Of a DNA stretch of 64,000 bases, positions 58,496 to 64,000 are shown in pieces (the stretch's first letter is position 1; each line of letters opens with the position of its first letter). A program made the position numbers and the translations under genes. This DNA comes from Nocardioidaceae bacterium (GTDB lineage: Bacteria; Actinomycetota; Actinomycetes; Propionibacteriales; Nocardioidaceae), in contig JAQSWV010000033.1 of assembly GCA_029266455.1 (NCBI GenBank), positions 1-64,000 of the forward strand, in the 5' to 3' direction. The notes under the pieces were generated by a model that had not been told where the DNA came from, searched no databases, and worked only from the letters and a program-made list of their open reading frames with translations.

Positions 58496-58717
58496 TTAGT
58501 ACGGCGTGGGCTCCGATTCGGGGTTCACGCCTAGCACCCTTAAGTCCGTGGCACGAAGCTTCTTGGGAAGGTCATGCGGGCCCTCGGCGAAGACGACCAC
58601 CTCGTCAGCCCCCATCGGGACTGGGTCGACGTCGCGGAGGGAACCCTGCGCGGAACGCACCGCATCCTCTAGAGCGCCGAGGTCTGTGCTGGCCGCCACG
58701 GTGATCAGCCAGCGCAC
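58496..58717 (-). CDS. Small unknown protein downstream of the subtilase
   Basis: The 73-residue protein (GTG 58717, with AGGAG 5 nt upstream) starts RWLITVAASTDLGALEDAVR and has an alternating strand/helix pattern with VDPVPMGADEVVVFAEGP. It lies 24 bp after the subtilase on the same strand, so co-transcription is likely. Its size and ferredoxin-like pattern suggest an inhibitor-I9-like or partner protein, but this is only a guess. Confidence 0.5.
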   Translation of the reverse strand: MRWLITVAASTDLGALEDAVRSAQGSLRDVDPVPMGADEVVVFAEGPHDLPKKLRATDLRVLGVNPESEPTPY

Positions 58718-58741
58718 GGTGCTCCTGGAGACGCGATGGAA

Positions 58742-60115
58742 CTACGCATGCAAAGCACTGTAGGCGGCGGCCGCGTTGATGATTCCCCGACCGTACCCGG
58801 GGTCCCAGGGCCGACCGGTTACGTTGTGCAGTCCGGCGAGGAGGACGCCGCGAAGCTGGTCCGGCGTCACGCCCGGCGAGGAGGAGAGCAGCATGGCTGC
58901 GATCCCGGCAGCGACCGGAGTGGCGGCGGAGGTGCCGCTGTCAAACGGGGACACTGTGTCCCCGCCGGGGCGGCCAGGTCCGAAGTTGCCGAAGAAGTGT
59001 GAGTAGCACGCCATGTCGGGCTTCTCTGGTTGGAACATGCCGGGGCCCTGGGAGGAGTACCCGATCCGCTCGTGGCGGGTGTTCACCGCTGCGATCGTGA
59101 TGACCTCTCCGAGACTGTTGGACGCATGAATCGATTTGCCGGGGCCGACGCCGCTGGCATGACACGCTCCACTGGGGCAGTCGGCGCCGCAGTTGCCGGC
59201 AGCGAAGAAGCACGCCGCTCCCGAAGCGACCACTTCACGCACCTTCCGGTGCACCGGGTGGTTCGGGTCGTGCACCTCGTGGCCAGGGAAGTCAGCGATC
59301 GGCGGGATTCCCACGAACCCGTAACTGTTGGATGTCAGATGCGGCGTCCCGTCGAGGCGGCGGTGGTCCAGGATCGCCTGGAACATCGTGAGCACGCCGC
59401 CTGAGTTGGCGATCCCCAGGAACGGGTAGTCGTAGATTCTGGCGCTTGGAGCAGCGACGAGGACGTCCGCGGCGCACATCGATCCGTGGCTGGTGATCGG
59501 CGCCGCCCCAGGCTGCTGGGCGTTCGGGCGGCCGAACCCGTCGACGACGGGGTACTCCTGCCCGTTGACGCCCTCATCGACGATCGCGACAGCGACGTTC
59601 TGACCACGGAAGCCATCGTTCCAGGCGCGGTGGACGCCGAGCATCGTTCGAACGACGTCGACGGTCACCGCGCCCCGGAAGGGGCGGCAGTCGAGCCCGG
59701 GTCGAGAGCGAGCGAGGTCCAGAGTGGCGTCGTCGTCGTGGTAAAGGGTCACAGCGGAGTTCGGCCACACCGTGACATCGTCGCGGGCCCGTAGTTCCTC
59801 GAGGTTTGAGTGGTCGACTTCGGCGGCGACCACAATCGACGTTGCGGTCACGTCCTGGTTGGTCTCCTCGGCGCTGAAGGAGGAGAGTTCGTCAGTTGGA
59901 TCTCGCTCGAGGGGGAGGTTGTCGTCGCGGATGCCGAACATCGGCACGGGGGCAAGCGGCTCGTCCACCTCGACGCCGAGCCCCGTCACCCGGTCCAGCG
60001 CGGGACGCGCCCGCATGTGTGCCTCGTTCGCTGACTCTGTCGCCTCAGCGAAGAGAGCGAATCCCGCTGGCTCGGGAGGCGCCGTCATCTCCAGCAGCAC
60101 CTTCACCTTGGACAT
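58742..60115 (-). CDS. Intracellular S8 subtilisin-like serine protease
   Basis: The 457-residue protease has the S8 triad: Asp180 in VAIVDEGVNG, His210 in ITSHGSMCAADVL and Ser396 in FDSGTSAATPVAAGIAA, with the oxyanion Asn in FFAAGNCGADCP. The His motif (HGSMC for HGTxV) and Ser motif (SAATP for SMAAP) are unusual. About 165 residues precede the catalytic domain, without a signal peptide, and resemble no propeptide I recognise. ATG 60115 follows GGAGGACGGAG. A small gene follows by 24 bp. It is divergent from the EACC1-caspase pair, with 836 bp between. Confidence 0.85.
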   Translation of the reverse strand: MSKVKVLLEMTAPPEPAGFALFAEATESANEAHMRARPALDRVTGLGVEVDEPLAPVPMFGIRDDNLPLERDPTDELSSFSAEETNQDVTATSIVVAAEVDHSNLEELRARDDVTVWPNSAVTLYHDDDATLDLARSRPGLDCRPFRGAVTVDVVRTMLGVHRAWNDGFRGQNVAVAIVDEGVNGQEYPVVDGFGRPNAQQPGAAPITSHGSMCAADVLVAAPSARIYDYPFLGIANSGGVLTMFQAILDHRRLDGTPHLTSNSYGFVGIPPIADFPGHEVHDPNHPVHRKVREVVASGAACFFAAGNCGADCPSGACHASGVGPGKSIHASNSLGEVITIAAVNTRHERIGYSSQGPGMFQPEKPDMACYSHFFGNFGPGRPGGDTVSPFDSGTSAATPVAAGIAAMLLSSSPGVTPDQLRGVLLAGLHNVTGRPWDPGYGRGIINAAAAYSALHA

Positions 60116-60951
60116 CTCCGTCCTCCCTTCCACCATCCCCGAGGCTCGGTCCTTACATTGTGGACGAGGCGGCAGTTTCGAGGCAATGGCGATTTGACAC
60201 TGGCAACAGCGCAATGCGCCGGCTGGTGAGAGTGACTCCGTTGCGACGTCGACCCCTTTTGCATGCGGCGACCTCCACAGTTCGCGCCAAGCGCCGCTCC
60301 TCGGCGTCTATGCCTGGCCCTTCGGCATCTTGGGCACCGCCAGCGTGCACCCGACGGGCGGGCAGCACGGTCATCGCCCGCTGCCTCGGTGGACGCGGCA
60401 GAACGGCTTGCCGTCTGCTGCCAACCGACGGCCCCGGCCGTATTCGCGGCGCTCGCCAAGTCGGCCCACTTAGCCGCGATCCTCCACGGTGCAGCAACCA
60501 GGCTCGGGTAAAGCCGCTTCTTGGCTATAGCAGTATTATTGCTCCCTCGGGAAGTGAACGCTTGCTGCACTTGTGGCGCATCTGTTCGTCGCCGACAGAT
60601 TTGGTTCCCACGGTGGACACTGATCTCGTGTCCCGCGGGCTTACCGATCGTCGGCTAGACGGTAATGGAATCGGTGCTGGCCGGAGTGGCCCGAGCTATC
60701 GCCGCCCTCGTCTGCATCCAGGAGCCCGGTGGAACCCGCAAAGCTGCCCATCGGGCACTGCCGGATGTGTCTGTCACGGGAGGTACGCAGCGGCGGGTTT
60801 GACGCGGGTGTAACCCGGCTATACCGGCGCGGCAAGGAACGCGCTGTGGCCCTTGGTGACCGATGGCGGGGGTGGTGACAAAGCGACACACACGGGTCAT
60901 CCTATTGTTGAGGCTAGGGGCCGAGCCTCTGCCCGGCGCAGGGAGGATGCG
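60116..60951. other. 836-bp divergent region between the subtilase and EACC1 genes
   Basis: No coding sequence is convincing on either strand: frames here lack third-position bias and family motifs. A short AT-rich patch near 60520-60545 (CTATAGCAGTATTATTGCTC) stands out against high G+C surroundings. A plausible EACC1 promoter lies near 60895-60925. It could hold a small RNA or regulatory sites for both operons. Confidence 0.5.
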
Positions 60952-61329
60952 GTGGACGGTCAACTTGTCGTTAGCATCAATGAGGGCGGTGCTGACGCGT
61001 CACGGCTGGAGGACCTGTCGCTGGCGTTGCGACAAGACCTGCTAGAACTGGACGTCGACGATGTTCAGCCGCTACGCACGGGCGAGGCCCCGGCGGGGAC
61101 GCGGGCAATCGACGTCGCCGCGGTAGGTGCCTTGTTGGTGTCATTGAGCTCCTCAGCAGGCGCCGTGACCCGCGTTGTCGACATGCTGCGCGGTTGGCTA
61201 ACCCGGGGGTCGGGAGGGCGCACAGTCGAGTTATCCATCGGCGACAAGACGCTGAAGTTGTCCGGAGCGTCAAGTGAGCAACAAGACCGGCTCGTGCAAG
61301 AGTTTCTCCGCTCAATCAACGGGGATTAA
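60952..61329 (+). CDS. EACC1 family protein (effector-associated constant component 1)
   Basis: The 125-residue protein has an N-terminal strand-helix part (VVSINEGGADASRLEDLSLA) and the EACC1 signature AVGALLVSLSSSAGAVTRVV, VDMLRGWLTRGSGGRTVELS, then GDKTLKLSGASSEQQDRLVQ. EACC1 proteins are small constant partners of variable effectors (proteases, caspases) in bacterial conflict systems. The hydrophobic VGALLVSLSS helix may be membrane-associated. GTG 60952 follows GGGAGGATGC. The caspase gene starts two bases after its stop, so the pair is one operon. Confidence 0.8.
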   Translation: MDGQLVVSINEGGADASRLEDLSLALRQDLLELDVDDVQPLRTGEAPAGTRAIDVAAVGALLVSLSSSAGAVTRVVDMLRGWLTRGSGGRTVELSIGDKTLKLSGASSEQQDRLVQEFLRSINGD

Positions 61330-61331
61330 TC

Positions 61332-63548
61332 GTGAACGGTCGTCGGCTCGCGCTAGTGGTTGCCACGGACCAGTACGACGATCCGAGGTTGCATGGATTA
61401 GCCGCACCGGGTGCTGACGCCGAGGCGTTGGCCGATGTCCTAGGTGATGCCGATCGAGGCGGCTTCGAGATTGACGTGTTGCGCAACCCATCCTCGTGGG
61501 TCACCGCCCAGCACGTTGAGTCCCTGCTGTGCGATCGGCACCCCTCGGACCTGGTACTGCTGCACTTCTCGTGCCACGGTCTAAAGGACGACTCCGGCGA
61601 GCTGTACTTAGCCGCACGCAACACGGCGCCGACACTGTTGGCCTCGACGGCGGTGGACACGGCGATGGTCAACCGGCTGATGCAACGCAGTCGGGCACAG
61701 CGCGTCGTCCTGCTGCTGGACTGCTGCTACGGGGGAGCGTTCGAGCGTGGCGTCGTCACCCGTGCGGACCCAAGTATGCACGTGGGAGAACAGTTCTCAC
61801 AGGGCCACCTAGGCGGCGGCCGCGGCCGGGTGGTCATCACCGCATCTAGCGCCATGGAGTACGCCTTCGAGGGAACCGACCTGAGCATCACCGGCCCGCC
61901 CACACCGTCGCTATTCACCGGTGCTCTGGTCGATGGTCTCCGCAGCGGCGAAGCAGACCGCGACCAAGACGGCAATGTCGGCTTGGACGAACTGTACGAG
62001 TATGTGTTCGAGAAAGTACGGCAGCGGAGTTCGAAGCAAACCCCGAGCAAGTGGGAGTTCGGCCTGCAGGGGGACTTGTTCATCGCCCGCAACCCCCGGC
62101 GACGCATCGTGCCGGCTCCCGTGCCCAGGGAAATCCTGGACCTAACGCAACATCCCACGGCCGGTGTGCGGATCGGCGCGATCGACGAGCTGGCGCAGCT
62201 CGGCGCGGGAACGGCCCTGCCACGAGCTGCCGGGGCGGCGCTCCTCTTGCGGCAACTGCAACAGGACGACAGCCGTCGGGTCTCCGAGGCTGCTACCGCT
62301 GTCCTCAGCGAGATATCCCTGCGGGTGTCGAGCGCGGTGATCGACCTCGAGACGATCCCAGCCGGCGGCACTCCGGTGACGCGTGACGTCCATGTTGACG
62401 GAAGTCCGCTAGCGCTTGCCTCGATGGTGGAGACATCCAGCGATCAGATACAGGCACGACTCGAACAATCTGTGCTGCACGTCGAAATCACCGCGAGCAC
62501 GCCCGGTCCCCTTCACGGGTGGGTGACTCTCACCGGACCGGCAGGCGATGTCCGCATCGATGTCACCGCCCGCATTGTCCCCAGCATCAGCGCGGACCAA
62601 GAGTCGGCTCCAGCTGTCGGCGGGGGGGAGGGCGCCACCGGTGAACCGCCTGCAAATGCAGAGCCACCAAGTGCACAGCGCGCCCAAGATTCCGGGGAGC
62701 CGTCATCGACCGCCACGCTGCTCACCCCGGCGCCACAGGGCACGGAGTCAACCGAGTACACCTCTTCGGTTGCGGCCTTCCCGCAGCGCACAAGGTTGGC
62801 GTCACTCACTGTGCTGCTGGCGACCGCCGCAGCGGCGATTGTCGCGGCGGCACTCCTAGCTCCTGAGGTTGACGGCTTCCGGACAGCTCCTGTCAGGGGG
62901 GCTGGCTGGATGTTCCTCCCAGCCTTTGCCGTGGCGGTAGCCGTGCCGGGTCTGTTCTTTGCGCGGACGCGTGCCGTTGCGCTCGGAGTCGTCGGGGGAG
63001 CTGCCGCCTGGGCCGCGGGGTTCTTCCTGAAGATGACGGTCAGCGCCCTGTTTGAACTGGAACCAGCCGACCTCCCATCGGTGTGGTTCAACACCGGCCT
63101 GTGGGCCCTCGCCGCGGCGTCTCTGATGCTTGCTGTCGCTGTTGCCGGTGCACTCAGCCTGTCGGCGCCGCAGCGGCGAACTTCACCGTTGGTGCGGGAC
63201 GGGCGCGCCGTGACGGCGGGAGTGCTCACCCTTTGCGGACCGGCTCTGCTGCTGGTCGTCACCGTGATTGACGAGCCGGATAGCGTTCCTCGGGTTGCGA
63301 CGCTTTCCTTCGTTATCGCCGCCGTGTGCCTGCCGGTTGCTGTCATCGGCCTTGCCGTTGAGCAACGTCGTGCGGCGTTGACCGGTGTGACGGCTTTCCT
63401 GCTCTTCACCTGGGGCAGAGACGTCTGGATGCTCGCAGCGGGACAGTACAACCCCCACTTCGTGGGTACGGTCTCATGCCTGCTGCTCGTCGTCAGCGGC
63501 TGCTTCCTAGGGGCATGGCGCACGGAGCGCGGTAGCCTCAAACATTGA
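61332..63548 (+). CDS. Caspase (peptidase C14) effector with EF-hand-like loop, helical and beta domains and membrane segments
   Basis: The 738-residue protein has a C14 caspase-like domain at residues 1-250. It contains ALVVATDQYDDPRLHGLAAP, catalytic His82 in LHFSCHGLKDDSGELYLA and catalytic Cys132 in LLLDCCYGGAFERG. A full EF-hand loop DRDQDGNVGLDE (209-220) near its end may bind Ca2+. A HEAT-like helical pair (about 265-340) and a beta-sandwich (about 345-425) follow. After a disordered Pro/Ser linker, about eight transmembrane helices (490-735) complete the protein. It is coupled to EACC1. It likely acts as a membrane-anchored death protease triggered by stress or phage. Confidence 0.82.
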   Translation: MNGRRLALVVATDQYDDPRLHGLAAPGADAEALADVLGDADRGGFEIDVLRNPSSWVTAQHVESLLCDRHPSDLVLLHFSCHGLKDDSGELYLAARNTAPTLLASTAVDTAMVNRLMQRSRAQRVVLLLDCCYGGAFERGVVTRADPSMHVGEQFSQGHLGGGRGRVVITASSAMEYAFEGTDLSITGPPTPSLFTGALVDGLRSGEADRDQDGNVGLDELYEYVFEKVRQRSSKQTPSKWEFGLQGDLFIARNPRRRIVPAPVPREILDLTQHPTAGVRIGAIDELAQLGAGTALPRAAGAALLLRQLQQDDSRRVSEAATAVLSEISLRVSSAVIDLETIPAGGTPVTRDVHVDGSPLALASMVETSSDQIQARLEQSVLHVEITASTPGPLHGWVTLTGPAGDVRIDVTARIVPSISADQESAPAVGGGEGATGEPPANAEPPSAQRAQDSGEPSSTATLLTPAPQGTESTEYTSSVAAFPQRTRLASLTVLLATAAAAIVAAALLAPEVDGFRTAPVRGAGWMFLPAFAVAVAVPGLFFARTRAVALGVVGGAAAWAAGFFLKMTVSALFELEPADLPSVWFNTGLWALAAASLMLAVAVAGALSLSAPQRRTSPLVRDGRAVTAGVLTLCGPALLLVVTVIDEPDSVPRVATLSFVIAAVCLPVAVIGLAVEQRRAALTGVTAFLLFTWGRDVWMLAAGQYNPHFVGTVSCLLLVVSGCFLGAWRTERGSLKH

Positions 63549-63746
63549 GCGATTTGTGGGTCAGCCGGCAACATGGTGGCGAACCGCCGGCCGAGCGGAC
63601 CTGTAGCAAGTCACACCACTAAGGGCAGCGGCGATCTCAGCGCACTACACACCTCGGGAACGATGACCGCGCTCGCCGCAACCCAGGCCCGCGTCAGCGA
63701 TGTCGGGTCTGCCCCCGCTTTGGTTGACTCCGCGGGTGGGTGATGG
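63549..63746. other. Spacer between the caspase gene and the IS3 remnant
   Basis: 198 bp with no gene or hairpin that I can support. The end of the insertion element should fall here, but its terminal inverted repeat cannot be fixed without the other end. Confidence 0.5.
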
Positions 63747-64000
63747 TCAGGCCGCGTGAGCGGTTTGGAGGAGGGTCTCAAACTCGATGGGGGTGAGTCG
63801 ACCGAGGCGGTCTTGGCGGCGTCGGCGGTGGTAGGTCTTCTCTATCCAGACGATGATCGCCAAGCGCAGCTCGTCGCGGGTTGTCCAGTGTGCCGGTCGA
63901 GGACGTTCTTCTGCAGCAGGCTGAAGAACGACTCCAGGCGGCGTTGTCGGCGCAAGCGCCGACTCGGCCCATGGAGCCGTGGAGGCCGTGATCGCGGAGA
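63747..64000 (-). pseudogene. IS3-family transposase C-terminus with two frameshifts
   Basis: The reverse strand reads HGSMGRVGACADNAA, then, after a missing base, ESFFSLLQKNVLD, then after a second missing base WTTRDELRLAIIVWIEKTYH followed by LGRLTPIEFETLL. This is the DDE integrase-core end of IS3-type OrfB transposases. The two frameshifts show it is inactive. The 5' part continues beyond the window. Confidence 0.8.

Noticed and set aside
60103-60813. Genes between the subtilase and EACC1
   Set aside because: Candidate frames have shadow composition, no ribosome-binding site and no homology that I recognise.

Overview
This window is about 70% G+C. GTG starts are common, and many starts lie 6-8 nt downstream of a TAnnnT hexamer, the pattern of leaderless actinobacterial transcripts. 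BldC, DUF3073, DUF3151, SCP-type protein, PurS and ANTAR regulators all point to an actinomycete. The family looks Nocardioidaceae-like or similar, but I cannot fix the genus.

Left part (1-32 kb): conserved core chromosome. It holds a dapC-like aminotransferase, pyrE, a DedA protein, a TrmH-family methyltransferase, a CoA-disulfide-reductase-like enzyme, fbaA, DUF3151 and a diacylglycerol-kinase-like gene. A dispersed purine pathway follows: purA, purD, purB, purC, purS-purQ, purL, purF and purM. Together these genes cover every step from PRPP to SAICAR and from IMP to AMP except purN, purE, purK and purH. They are interrupted by accessory genes (DHFR-like, SRPBCC, carotenoid-oxidoreductase-like, EamA, sulfotransferase-like, Ca-binding-repeat protein, SCP, M20 peptidase). 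A valine-type dehydrogenase, an unknown protein and bldC close this part.

Middle part (32-53 kb): a signalling-rich stretch. A KaiC gene is followed, with 4-bp overlaps, by two different KaiB genes and a PAS-GGDEF-EAL gene. Divergent to this operon is a CarH-like cobalamin photoreceptor-type protein overlapped by an ABM-fold protein. No kaiA is present. Further right are an acyl-CoA dehydrogenase/enoyl-CoA hydratase/thioesterase set, an MMPL exporter, a TetR regulator, an amino-acid decarboxylase, and a PAS histidine kinase overlapped by a receiver-GGDEF-EAL protein. Three tRNAs (Glu, Asp, Phe) and a second GAF-ANTAR gene follow.

Right part (53.9-64 kb): a genomic island that begins at the 3' end of a tRNA-Lys gene. 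It carries a frameshifted integrase remnant, a phage-type CRC-motif small protein, a chromate transporter, DUF4177, terminase remnants joined to a beheaded M28 peptidase, an intracellular subtilase with a small partner, and an EACC1 plus caspase-domain membrane protein pair that looks like a biological-conflict (defence or self-killing) module. It ends in a frameshifted IS3-type transposase at the window edge.

The two places most likely to hold undescribed biology are the KaiC-KaiB-KaiB-c-di-GMP/CarH-like locus (33.3-39.6 kb) and the EACC1-caspase locus with its divergent subtilase (58.5-63.5 kb).
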